From: Nocardioides humi
GTDB taxonomy: Bacteria > Actinomycetota > Actinomycetes > Propionibacteriales > Nocardioidaceae
Direction: 5' to 3'
Length of the DNA stretch: 64,000 nucleotides
NCBI RefSeq assembly: GCF_006494775.1
Contig: NZ_CP041146.1
Coordinates: forward strand, 1,922,001 to 1,986,000
Of the stretch, positions 8,065 to 18,171 are shown in pieces; positions within the stretch are counted from its first letter, which is position 1; the number at the start of each line of letters is the position of its first letter. The notes under the pieces were generated by a model that was given only the letters and a program-made list of their open reading frames with translations, was not told the DNA's origin and did no database searches. The translations under genes and the position numbers were made by a program.

Positions 8065-9183
8065 ATGAAGGTGCGAGGAGCGGTCCTGCGATCGGCCCCC
8101 AGCGAGTTCGAGGTCGTCGAGCTGGACCTCGACGGCCCGCGGCAGGGCGAGATCACGGTCAAGATGGCGGCCTCGGGACTGTGCCACTCCGACTACAGCA
8201 TCGCCAGCGGCGTGCACCACGTGCAGCATCTGCCCATGGTCATGGGCCACGAAGGTGCCGGCGTGGTCGCCGAGGTCGGTCCCCACACTCCCGGCTGGGC
8301 GGTCGGCGACCACGTGGTCCTCTCCGCCCTTCCCTCCTGCGGGCGCTGCCGCATGTGCTCGCGCGGGCGGGGCAATCTGTGCGACCTCAACGCGAGCCTG
8401 CTGTACGGCTCCCGCTTCGACGATCCGGCCAGCTACCGTATGCGCCTCGACGGCCACGACGTTGGTCAGTGGTGTGGCATCTCGACATTCTCCGAGTACA
8501 CGACTGTCGGCACATCCTCGGCGGTGAGGATCGACCCGTCGATCCCGCTCGACAAGGCCTGCCTGGTCGGCTGCGGCGTGAACACCGGGTGGGGATCCAC
8601 CGCCAACTTCGGTGAGGTCGGACCGGGAGACACGGTGATCGTCATGGGCATCGGCGGGATCGGTGCGTTCGCCCTGCAGGGGGCTCGCCACCGCGGCGCG
8701 ACCCATGTCATCGCCGTCGACCCGGTGGATTTCAAACGTCAGATGGCTCCCCGGTTCGGCGCCACCCATGTGGCCGCCACCATCCAAGAGGCGGACGACA
8801 TCGCGCGCAGCCTGACCCGCGGTCAGGGCGCGGACGTCGCCTGCATCACCGTCGGTCTCCTCGAGCCTGAGCACATCCAGCAGGCGTACGCCGCGGTAGG
8901 CAAGGGAGGCACGGTGGTCGTGACGGCGTTGGGCGACACCCAGCATGTGGGGATGCCTGTGCCCGTCTACGAGATGACGGTCTTCCAGAAGCGGATCCAG
9001 GGATCGATGTTCGGCGGCGTCTCCCCGATGTGGGACATCACCAAGATGCTCGACATGTATGCCGGCGGGCAACTCGAACTCGACCAGGTCGTGACCTCGA
9101 CGTACAAGCTCGACGATCTGAACCTGGGCTATCGGGACATGCTGGAGGGACGCAACATCCGCGGCGTCGTCCTCTTCGATTGA
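8065..9183 (+). CDS. zinc-dependent alcohol dehydrogenase, NDMA-type
   Basis: Medium-chain dehydrogenase of 372 residues. Catalytic zinc ligands are visible as Cys40 (GLCHSD) and the His in GHEGAG; the structural zinc loop has CGRCRMC and a later Cys. The Rossmann motif is MGIGGIG. The insert after the structural zinc loop and the C-terminal pattern match the NDMA-dependent (Rxyl_3153) alcohol dehydrogenase family, whose members often carry tightly bound NAD(P) or use mycofactocin as electron acceptor. That subtype is inferred. It would oxidise a primary or alicyclic alcohol made by the P450s. No mycofactocin genes are seen in the window. Confidence 0.88.
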   Translation: MKVRGAVLRSAPSEFEVVELDLDGPRQGEITVKMAASGLCHSDYSIASGVHHVQHLPMVMGHEGAGVVAEVGPHTPGWAVGDHVVLSALPSCGRCRMCSRGRGNLCDLNASLLYGSRFDDPASYRMRLDGHDVGQWCGISTFSEYTTVGTSSAVRIDPSIPLDKACLVGCGVNTGWGSTANFGEVGPGDTVIVMGIGGIGAFALQGARHRGATHVIAVDPVDFKRQMAPRFGATHVAATIQEADDIARSLTRGQGADVACITVGLLEPEHIQQAYAAVGKGGTVVVTALGDTQHVGMPVPVYEMTVFQKRIQGSMFGGVSPMWDITKMLDMYAGGQLELDQVVTSTYKLDDLNLGYRDMLEGRNIRGVVLFD

Positions 9184-9190
9184 TCCTCAC

Positions 9191-9233
9191 GCGTCGGAGG
9201 AGCTGCGGCAGCGGCTCACGGCTCCTCCGACGC
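9191..9233. terminator. hairpin between convergent genes
   Basis: GCGTCGGAGGAGC (9191-9203) and GCTCCTCCGACGC (9221-9233) form a perfect 13-bp stem with a 17-base loop. It lies between the stop of the alcohol dehydrogenase and the stop of the converging enoyl-CoA hydratase. Confidence 0.65.
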
Positions 9234-9255
9234 ACTCTCTTCGGCGTCCCGGCGA

Positions 9256-10058
9256 TCAGGTGCCGGAGAAATGCGGGCGCCGCTTGTCCGCGAACGCCGC
9301 CCGTCCCTCCTCGTAGTCGTCGGTCGCGCCGTGCCGCTGCTGCAGGTCGGCCTCGAGTTCCAGATGGCGACTCAGGTCGTGCTGGACACTGGCCGAGAGC
9401 ATGGACTTCACGTAGGCCATGCGGCGCGGATCCTCGGCAGCCAGCCGTCGAGCCAGGCCGAGCGCCGCGGACTGCAGCTGGCCGGGAGGATGCACCGCGT
9501 TGACCAGGCCCCACGCCTTCGCCTTGTCCGCCGGCAGCCTGCGTCCAAGCATGCACAGCTCCTCCGAGCGCGTCAGACCCAGCCTCTCGCTGAGAAACGC
9601 GGTCGAGCCGCCGTCGGGCATCACCGCGATCCCGACGAACGCAAGCAGCAGATAGGAGGACTCCGCGGCGAGCAGGAGGTCGCACGCGAGCGCCAGCGAG
9701 ACTCCCAGGCCGGCGCTCGCACCCTGCACGGCAGCGACGAACGGCTTGTCCGAGTGTCGGATCGCCAGCACGATGGGGTTGTAGATCTCCCGCAGCCGCC
9801 TGGACAGGTCCGGAACACCCTCAGCCGTGAGCTCCCGGGGTCCTTCACGTCGGCACCAGCGCAGAACGCCCGACCGGCGCCGGTGATCAGAACCGACCTC
9901 ACATCAGGATCCGCGGCTGCGGCCCTGACCGCATCCAGCAGTTCTGCACCCATCGCCGGCGTCCAGGCGTTGAGGGCCTCAGGGCGGTTCAGCTGGATGT
10001 GCGCGACACCCTCGGTGACGTCGTACAGGACGTCCTGGTAGCGGGAGACTCCGGTCAC
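9256..10058 (-). CDS. enoyl-CoA hydratase/isomerase family protein (one frame break)
   Basis: Crotonase-fold enzyme of 267 residues after restoring one base. It would hydrate a 2-enoyl-CoA or isomerise a double bond. The first part carries the oxyanion-hole segment GRAFCAGADVKDP; the second part continues with VQGASAGLGVSLALACDLLLA and the PDGGST segment. The join is at 9834-9840, where a CCCC run is one base short. GTG at 10058 overlaps the stop of the upstream acyl-CoA dehydrogenase (GTGA), so the dehydrogenase and hydratase act as consecutive beta-oxidation steps. The second catalytic acid cannot be assigned by eye. Confidence 0.82.
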
Positions 10059-11350
10059 GGCGCGTGGAGTCCCGAGGAAGGCTGACCGGCGAGTTGCGCG
10101 GCGTACAGCTCCCGTGCCCGCTCACGCCGGGTGGGGATGTGCTCGCGCGGCCAGAGATCCTGGTTGGTCTCGTAGCGCCGCAGCATGTGCCGCGCGACGG
10201 TCAGTCGGTGGACCTCGTCGGGGCCGTCGTAGATCCGGGCCGCGCGGGCGCGTCGGTACATCATCGCCAACGGCATGTCGTCGGAGTAGCCAAGCGAGCC
10301 GTGAACCTGGAGGGACCGGTCGATCACATCGTGGAGGACCCTAGCCCCGAAGAACTTGATCATCGAGATATCCGCCTTGGCGGCCTTGGCGCCGACACGG
10401 TCGATCTCCCACGCGGCATGCAGTGTCATCAGACGAGCCGCCTGCATCTCGGCGGCAGAGTCGGCGATCCAGTTCTGCACGGTCTGCTTCTCAGCCAGGG
10501 GCCCGCCGAAAGTCTCCCGCTGCAGGGCGCGCTCGCAGAGCATGTCGAAGGCTCGCCGTGCCTGGCCGAGCCAACGCATGCAGTGGTGGATGCGACCCGG
10601 CCCCAGCCGAGCCTGGGCGAGCGCGAAGCCCTGGCCACGCTCGCCCAGCAGGTTCGTCACCGGCACTCGGCAATCCTCGTAGAAGACCTCGGACTCGCCG
10701 AACTCCAGCGGGTGGTCAGGGATGTCGTGCAGGTTAGGGATGTTGCGGGCGGGGCGGAACCCAGGAGTGCCCTTGGGGACGATGATCATGGACGCCCGCT
10801 CGTGAGGTGGAGCATCGGGGTCGGTGACGGCCATCACGATGCAGAAGTCGGCGACGTACCCGTGCCCGGTGTACCACTTGTGCCCGTTGATGACCCACTC
10901 GTCGGCGTCCAGCTCGGCGCGCGTGACGAGGCGGGTCGGGTCCGACCCGGCCTGCGGCTCAGTCATCGAGAACCCCGAGTAGAGCTCACCGCGCAACGAG
11001 GGGTAGAGCCACTCCTCCTTCTGCGCCTCGGTGCCCGCGAGGGCGATCAGCTCCATGTTCCCCGACTCCGGCGCCTGGTTGCCGAAGACGAGAGGGCCCC
11101 AATGGCTGGCCCCCAGGATCTCGTGCATCAGGGCCAGCCGCAGCTGCCCGAAGCCCTGTCCGCCGAGGGACGGCGGTAGGTGCGCTGCCCACAGGCCGCG
11201 TTCCTTCACGCGCTCCTGGAGCTGCGCGATGATGGCCAGCGTGACCTCTCGGCTGGCGTCCAGCACCTCCAGCGGGAAGATCTCCTCACGCATGAACTCC
11301 CGCATCCACGCGAGTTGCTCTTCCCACTCCGGCTCGATGTCGAAGTCCAT
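10055..11350 (-). CDS. acyl-CoA dehydrogenase, ACAD10/11-like
   Basis: 431-residue dehydrogenase with a full set of ACAD features: YSGFSMTEPQAGSDPT near residues 130-145, GHKWYTGHG in the beta domain, the [15 protein letters not shown] segment characteristic of the ACAD10/11 branch, and a C-terminal VHGSLGYSDDMP with PDEVHRL. The ATG at 11350 is preferred over an in-frame GTG at 11395, since homologues begin with the MDFDIEPEW-like segment. The gene 64 bases upstream encodes an APH-fold kinase. In animal ACAD10/11 kinase and dehydrogenase are fused and remove the hydroxyl of 4-hydroxyacyl-CoAs through a phospho-intermediate. The same chemistry is a plausible inference here. Confidence 0.88.
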   Translation of the reverse strand: MDFDIEPEWEEQLAWMREFMREEIFPLEVLDASREVTLAIIAQLQERVKERGLWAAHLPPSLGGQGFGQLRLALMHEILGASHWGPLVFGNQAPESGNMELIALAGTEAQKEEWLYPSLRGELYSGFSMTEPQAGSDPTRLVTRAELDADEWVINGHKWYTGHGYVADFCIVMAVTDPDAPPHERASMIIVPKGTPGFRPARNIPNLHDIPDHPLEFGESEVFYEDCRVPVTNLLGERGQGFALAQARLGPGRIHHCMRWLGQARRAFDMLCERALQRETFGGPLAEKQTVQNWIADSAAEMQAARLMTLHAAWEIDRVGAKAAKADISMIKFFGARVLHDVIDRSLQVHGSLGYSDDMPLAMMYRRARAARIYDGPDEVHRLTVARHMLRRYETNQDLWPREHIPTRRERARELYAAQLAGQPSSGLHAP

Positions 11351-11414
11351 TGCCGTCCAATCACTCGTTTCACGGGCCGACCGGCCGGCCGACACTCAGT
11401 GGTGCGCAGAGTTC

Positions 11415-12413
11415 TCATCGCACCAGATCGAAGGCGGCTCGCTGGAGCCCCTCGATGGTCTCGGGTAGCAGGTCGTAGATGGGGTCCGGTCGCTTGCCGG
11501 ATCGGTGGAGGCCGAGGTTGTAGGCCTGGATGGAGGCGTATTTGAAGTAGCTCAGAGCCACGAACCACCCGGTCACGGCGGAATCCGCGCCGTACCACTC
11601 CATCAGCTGTTCGGGGCGGGCCTCCACAGCGCCGCTGGGGTTCGGGTCGCGGGGAAACTCCACGCGTTTGGCGACGGTGCACAAGGATCCCAGATCGATG
11701 AGAGGTTGTCCGATGCTCGCGATCTCCCAGTCGATCACGGCGGCCACCGCCCCGCCGCGGTAGAGGATGTTGCCGTAGGTGAAGTCACCGTGCACCAGCG
11801 TCGGCGGCTCCTCGGGAGGGCAGGTGTCACGCAGCCGCTGCGCGAGCCGGGCGCCGAAGACGTCGAGCTCGGCTGGCGCCCGCGACATCAGCCTGCTCCA
11901 CCGATCGATCTCGGCCGGAAGGTCGGCGGGCGGTTCGCCAGCCAGGCCCGTACGCTCGACCGGCACGGCGTGCATCCGCCGGAGAACCTCGACCGTGGCC
12001 TTGGCCAGGGTGTCACTGTCAGTATCCGCGACGGCGATCTCCGCGCGGACCCCGTCGACGGCCTCCACAAGCAGAAACGGCGTGCCGTCGAGAACATCCG
12101 GATCGGTGCCGCAGGCATGCACGCGTGGCACGGGCACCCCCTCACCGCGCAGTGCGGCCATGATGCGTCCCTGGCGCACGACATCGGCCGGTCCCAGATG
12201 GCGGGCCTTGGGCGGCGGCAGCCTGAGCACGTAGCGCGCGTCCGGAGCGCCGTCGGCATCGATGAAGTAGGTCAGGCCCGAGTGTCCTTCCGGAATGACG
12301 CTCATACCGCGGAAGTGCAGATCCGGCAGGTTCCAGGCACGACGGCAGTGACGCTCCAACTGCTCGAGGATGCGCTCGCTCACGTGCTCATCCTGCTTCG
12401 TCACGACGCTCAC
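11415..12413 (-). CDS. phosphotransferase family protein (APH fold), ACAD10/11 kinase-like
   Basis: 332-residue aminoglycoside-phosphotransferase-fold kinase. The catalytic loop is HGDFTYGN near residue 214 and the metal-binding motif is IDWE near 236. The N-terminal lobe has an EGHSGLTYF glycine-rich stretch and RYVLRLPP. The closest described relatives are the kinase domains of ACAD10/11, which phosphorylate 4-hydroxyacyl-CoA, not antibiotics. Location between an enoyl-CoA hydratase and an ACAD11-like dehydrogenase supports that role. GTG at 12413 overlaps the stop of the upstream hydratase. Confidence 0.85.
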   Translation of the reverse strand: MSVVTKQDEHVSERILEQLERHCRRAWNLPDLHFRGMSVIPEGHSGLTYFIDADGAPDARYVLRLPPPKARHLGPADVVRQGRIMAALRGEGVPVPRVHACGTDPDVLDGTPFLLVEAVDGVRAEIAVADTDSDTLAKATVEVLRRMHAVPVERTGLAGEPPADLPAEIDRWSRLMSRAPAELDVFGARLAQRLRDTCPPEEPPTLVHGDFTYGNILYRGGAVAAVIDWEIASIGQPLIDLGSLCTVAKRVEFPRDPNPSGAVEARPEQLMEWYGADSAVTGWFVALSYFKYASIQAYNLGLHRSGKRPDPIYDLLPETIEGLQRAAFDLVR

Positions 12414-13324
12414 CGTCCGGTGAACCTGACGGCGCTGCGGTCCTGGAAGGCCTCGCGCCCCAGGCGGTAGTCCTCCGATCGCCCTGTCTCGCGCTGGAGA
12501 CGCGCCTCCAGCGCGAGATGGGAGGCGAAGTCGGGCGTCGAGGCGGCCAACAGCGCCTGCTTGATGCTCGCGAGCGCCACCGTCGGCCCCTCCGCAAGAG
12601 TGGTCGCCAGCGTCGTGACCACGTGATCGAGCTCATCGTCCGGGACGACCTTGTTGACCAGTCCCCAGTCGAGCGCGGTGGCGGAGTCGAGGCGTTCGCC
12701 CAGCATGAGCAGCTCCGAGGCCCGAGTCAGGCCGACGCGGTCGGTGACCTGGGCGGCCAGACCTCCGTCGAGGCCGAGGCCGATGCGTACGAAGGGCACC
12801 ATGAGATAGCTGGTGTCGGACATGACGATCAGGTCGCAGGCGAGCGCGATAGCGAGCCCGATGCCGACGCACGGCCCTCGGAGCCCCGCCACGATCGGCT
12901 TGCCGGCCTCGCGCAGGGTCAGGATGAGCGGATGAAAGATCTCATCGAGATGGCGCGAGGCGTCCACCACTCCGTCGGGTCCGGTGGTAGCCGGCCCAGA
13001 GATATCCGCTCCGCTGCAGAATCCACGCCCCCTTCCGGTGAGCAGGATCCCCCGCACTGTCGGGTCGGCCGCGCCCGACTCGACGATCGCGCGCAGCTGC
13101 CGCCCCATCGCGGGCGACAACGCGTTGAGCTTCTCGGGTCGAGCGAGCTCGATATGAAGCAGTGGCCCCAGCTGACGGGCGAGAACCATCTCGACGGTCG
13201 CCCCCGGGCTCGACTCGTCGTGGAGCAAGGTCGCCACACGAGGTGTCGCGGCGTCAGCGGCCGGCGCAGGCGGCGTTGCGCCGTTTGGGCTCGGCTCGGA
13301 AAGCTCCCCGCCGGTAGCGACCAT
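12410..13324 (-). CDS. enoyl-CoA hydratase/isomerase family protein
   Basis: Crotonase-fold protein of 304 residues. It has the oxyanion-hole segments GRGFCSGADIS and LRGPCVGIGLAIALACDL, and an LDGGLA segment at the position of catalytic acids. The N-terminal 40-45 residues are Ala/Pro-rich and precede the fold. I chose ATG 13324 because AAGGAG lies eight bases upstream; an upstream ATG at 13369 would add 15 residues. It is the first gene of a four-gene reverse operon (hydratase, kinase, ACAD, hydratase), each overlapping or closely spaced. Its own reaction in the pathway is not resolvable. Confidence 0.87.
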   Translation of the reverse strand: MVATGGELSEPSPNGATPPAPAADAATPRVATLLHDESSPGATVEMVLARQLGPLLHIELARPEKLNALSPAMGRQLRAIVESGAADPTVRGILLTGRGRGFCSGADISGPATTGPDGVVDASRHLDEIFHPLILTLREAGKPIVAGLRGPCVGIGLAIALACDLIVMSDTSYLMVPFVRIGLGLDGGLAAQVTDRVGLTRASELLMLGERLDSATALDWGLVNKVVPDDELDHVVTTLATTLAEGPTVALASIKQALLAASTPDFASHLALEARLQRETGRSEDYRLGREAFQDRSAVRFTGR

Positions 13325-13473
13325 GCGCCGACTCCTTTCGCCTCGCTCAGTTTCATGATCTAGCATCACTCATCTTACGTCTTTGATCACAGTTGTCCAG
13401 ATGTGACACTTGATCATTGATCCGACCAGTCGGCCCGCGCCGGGATCCGGCATCGGCGACGAGATGGGGAGGC
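13325..13473. promoter_or_regulatory. divergent promoter with two TGATCA operator candidates
   Basis: Two copies of the zone A box lie 27 bases apart: CTTTGATCA at 13381-13389 and CTTGATCA at 13409-13416. The second is followed by an overlapping TTGATCC. Two helical turns and a half would separate bound dimers. The region serves the hydratase operon and korAB. Confidence 0.55.
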
Positions 13474-15471
<1,998 letters not shown>

Positions 15472-15475
<4 letters not shown>

Positions 15476-16620
15476 CGACCAACAACCTGGCAGACCTGCC
15501 CATGCCCGCACATCACACGGCGGGCACCGCTCTGGTGCCCCGGCTGGCCGAGGGCCAGACCCAGACCGGCAAGGACTTCTCCAGCGACCAAGAAGTCCGC
15601 TGGTGCCCCGGCTGCGGCGACTACGCCGTCCTCAAAGCCGTCCAGTCCTTCCTCCCCGACCTCGGACTAGCTCGGGAGAACATCGTCTTCGTCTCCGGGA
15701 TCGGCTGCTCCTCGAGGTTCCCCTACTACCTCGACACCTACGGCATGCACTCCATCCACGGCCGCGCCCCCTCCATCGCCACCGGCATCGCAGTAGCCCG
15801 CGAAGACCTCTCCGTATGGGTCGTCACCGGCGACGGCGACGCCCTGTCCATCGGCGGCAACCACCTCATCCACGCCCTACGCCGCAACGTCAACATCACC
15901 ATCCTGCTGTTCAACAACCGCATCTACGGCCTCACCAAAGGCCAATACTCACCCACCTCCGAAGTCGGGAAGATCACCAAATCCACCCCCACCGGATCCC
16001 TCGACCACCCCTTCAACCCCGTCTCCCTCGCCCTCGGCGCCGAAGCCACCTTCGTCGCCCGCACCATCGACTCCGACCGCAAACACCTCACCAACGTCCT
16101 CGCCGCAGCCGCCGCCCACCGCGGCACCAGCCTGGTCGAGATCTACCAGAACTGCCCCATCTTCAACGACGGCGCCTTCGACACCCTCAAGGGCATGGGC
16201 GAGCACAAAGACACCAAGGAACACGCGATCATCCCGCTGGTCCACGGCCAGCCCATCACCTTCGGCACCCGCGACAAGACCACCGGCCCACTCAACGGAC
16301 TCGGCGACAAGGCCCTGGTCCGCAGCGCCGCGGGCGGAGTCGAGGTCGCCGACACCACATCCGTCCCGATCGAGCAGATCATCGTCCACGACGCACAGAA
16401 CCCCGACCCGTCCACCGCGTTCGCGATCTCACGGCTCACCGACGCCGGCTACCTCAACCGCAGCCCCATCGGCATCTTCCGCCAGGTCCAGCGACCGACC
16501 TACGACGACCAGGCCCGCGCCCAGGTCGCCACCGCCAGCGAGACCGCCACCACCCACGGCAGCCCCGAGGAACGCCTCACCGCCCTCATCAACGCCGGCG
16601 ACACCTGGACCATCGACTGA
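15472..16620 (+). CDS. korB: 2-oxoacid:ferredoxin oxidoreductase, beta subunit
   Basis: 382-residue thiamine-diphosphate subunit. The zinc/iron-sulphur region WCPGCGDYAV is near residue 44, the TPP/Mg motif is GDGDALSIGG with LLFNNRIYGLTKGQ, and SGIGCSSRFPYY is the conserved pyruvate-oxidoreductase beta segment. The ATG overlaps the alpha stop (ATGA). With KorA it would convert a 2-oxoacid and CoA to acyl-CoA, CO2 and reduced ferredoxin. The cluster position, controlled by a TTTGATCA promoter, suggests it either supplies reduced ferredoxin to the P450s or oxidises a 2-oxoacid product. Confidence 0.93.
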
Positions 16621-16640
16621 CCGGACCGCCCGGAGAACGC

Positions 16641-16673
16641 GACGCGCCGCCGAGCACAGCTCGGCGGCGCGTC
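16641..16673. terminator. strong hairpin after korAB
   Basis: A perfect 15-bp stem, GACGCGCCGCCGAGC (16641-16655) with GCTCGGCGGCGCGTC (16659-16673), closed by a three-base loop. It lies between converging korB and the first P450 gene. Confidence 0.75.
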
Positions 16674-16717
16674 GCGTCGTACGACCCGCGGGTCAGCAGC
16701 CTCGGAATCTATCGAGG

Positions 16718-18067
16718 CTAGGCGTCAGACTTGGCCACAGAGGCCGCGAACTCGCCGAGTCGGTCGAAGACCACGGGGTAGACGACATACTCGTCGAACT
16801 GGGACAGCTGTGCCTGACCGTGCGAGACCGACTCGCCCTCGACGTCGGGGCGCACCCCCGCCTCGAAGAGCGCCCGGACGATGGCGACCACAGTGCCGTC
16901 GATGTCGCGATCCGAGGCCGTCGTTCCTTTGCGCCAGTCACCACCGGTGACGAGTCGCCGGCCGATGCACATATGGGCACCCCCGCCGAACGACATCCCC
17001 CACGGGTGCCCCTTGATGTTGCGCTCGATGCGATGCGGGTTCCAATCTCCAGCGTCGTCACCGAAGACCTTGGGATCCTTATTGGCGTCCACGTAGTCCA
17101 GCGCCACGAGCTCGCTCGGCGACAGCCTGGTGCCGCTGGGCAGTTCGACGTCGGTAACAGCTCGGCGCAGCATGGCGGGAAGGCCGTGGTGGCGCAGCGT
17201 CTCAGCGATCGCTCCACGCAGGAACGCGCTGTCGGTCGTCTTGTCCGCGTCCTCAGGATGGGCCGCGATCCAGTCGGAGATCGACTGGATGACGTGCGGC
17301 AGGAGACGCTGGGTCGTGCCGCTGGCGGTGTAAAGGAAGAGTGCGAACTCGACCAGGAGGTCCTCCTCCTTCGCCGCAGACCGCCCGTGCAGGAGATCCT
17401 CGTCGTCAAGCAGCCACAGCGTGATCAGATCACGATTGAGATCGGCCTTCTCGAGTCGACCCTCGTGAAACGCCTTGACCATCTCCGCCCGCCTCGCAAC
17501 GGCAGGCTTGAGGAACCGCTCGGCGAGCTCTGCCTTTCCGGCAAGAGCCTCATCGACGAACGACTCGGGGTCCTCGAAGAACTCGAGGGAGACCCCTTTG
17601 GCGTACCTGCCGAGCACCGCCCTGAAGTCCTTGATCTGATCCTCCGTCTCGACATCGTCGACACCCGCAACCTTGGCGGACACGCGGTAAAGCATCGAGG
17701 GCACGAGCTGCGCCAGGTCCGCCGACGGCAGACTGGACACATCCTTGGCCTGCTCGTGCACCCGCAGCAGAGCCTCGACGATGACCGGCCGGGCGGCATG
17801 GTGATAGAGGTAGCTGAGAGACTCGTTGGAGAACAGAGGCGAATAGAGGCGGCGCCGGGCGAGATGCTCATGGCCGTTGAGGCTCAGCAGGGAGCCTTTG
17901 TTGAACGGACGGCCGATCACCGGCAGGTCGCCCTTGAGTTGGATGAAGTCCGGCGACTTGAGCACGAACGCGATGTCATCCCATCCACGAAGGACCGTGA
18001 GGCCTTTGAGGCTGGCGTAGTCGAAGTCCCGCTCGACCATGGGTTTGCCGGTACTGGATGTCGCCAT
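16718..18067 (-). CDS. cytochrome P450 (tandem copy 1)
   Basis: Haem monooxygenase of 449 residues. The haem-ligand loop is FGGGAHMCIG with Cys367 as thiolate ligand; the K-helix ExxR is ETLRHHG; the I-helix carries TASGTTQR in place of the common AGxxT. After the ligand Cys there is an unusual insert, RRLVTGGDWRKGTTASDRD, before the L helix. The ATG at 18067 has AGGTGG upstream. It is about half identical by eye to the next P450 and probably arose by tandem duplication. It would hydroxylate or epoxidise the cluster substrate using a 3Fe-4S ferredoxin such as the one at 6018. No CYP family is assigned. Confidence 0.9.
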   Translation of the reverse strand: MATSSTGKPMVERDFDYASLKGLTVLRGWDDIAFVLKSPDFIQLKGDLPVIGRPFNKGSLLSLNGHEHLARRRLYSPLFSNESLSYLYHHAARPVIVEALLRVHEQAKDVSSLPSADLAQLVPSMLYRVSAKVAGVDDVETEDQIKDFRAVLGRYAKGVSLEFFEDPESFVDEALAGKAELAERFLKPAVARRAEMVKAFHEGRLEKADLNRDLITLWLLDDEDLLHGRSAAKEEDLLVEFALFLYTASGTTQRLLPHVIQSISDWIAAHPEDADKTTDSAFLRGAIAETLRHHGLPAMLRRAVTDVELPSGTRLSPSELVALDYVDANKDPKVFGDDAGDWNPHRIERNIKGHPWGMSFGGGAHMCIGRRLVTGGDWRKGTTASDRDIDGTVVAIVRALFEAGVRPDVEGESVSHGQAQLSQFDEYVVYPVVFDRLGEFAASVAKSDA

Positions 18068-18139
18068 GTGACCACCTTCAGACTGAGAATCGTAAGGAAC
18101 ACCAAACGAGTCCTTGGTTGAGGCCAAGGACTGAACATC

Positions 18140-18147
18140 TTTGATCT
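18140..18147 (-). promoter_or_regulatory. degenerate TTTGATC box upstream of P450 copy 1
   Basis: TTTGATCT lies about 73 bases upstream of the ATG of the first P450, inside the 104-base gap to the second P450. It matches seven of eight bases of the zone A box. A weak site, noted for its position. Confidence 0.3.
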
Positions 18148-18171
18148 GACCCACGGAGTCGAGGCTCCGAG

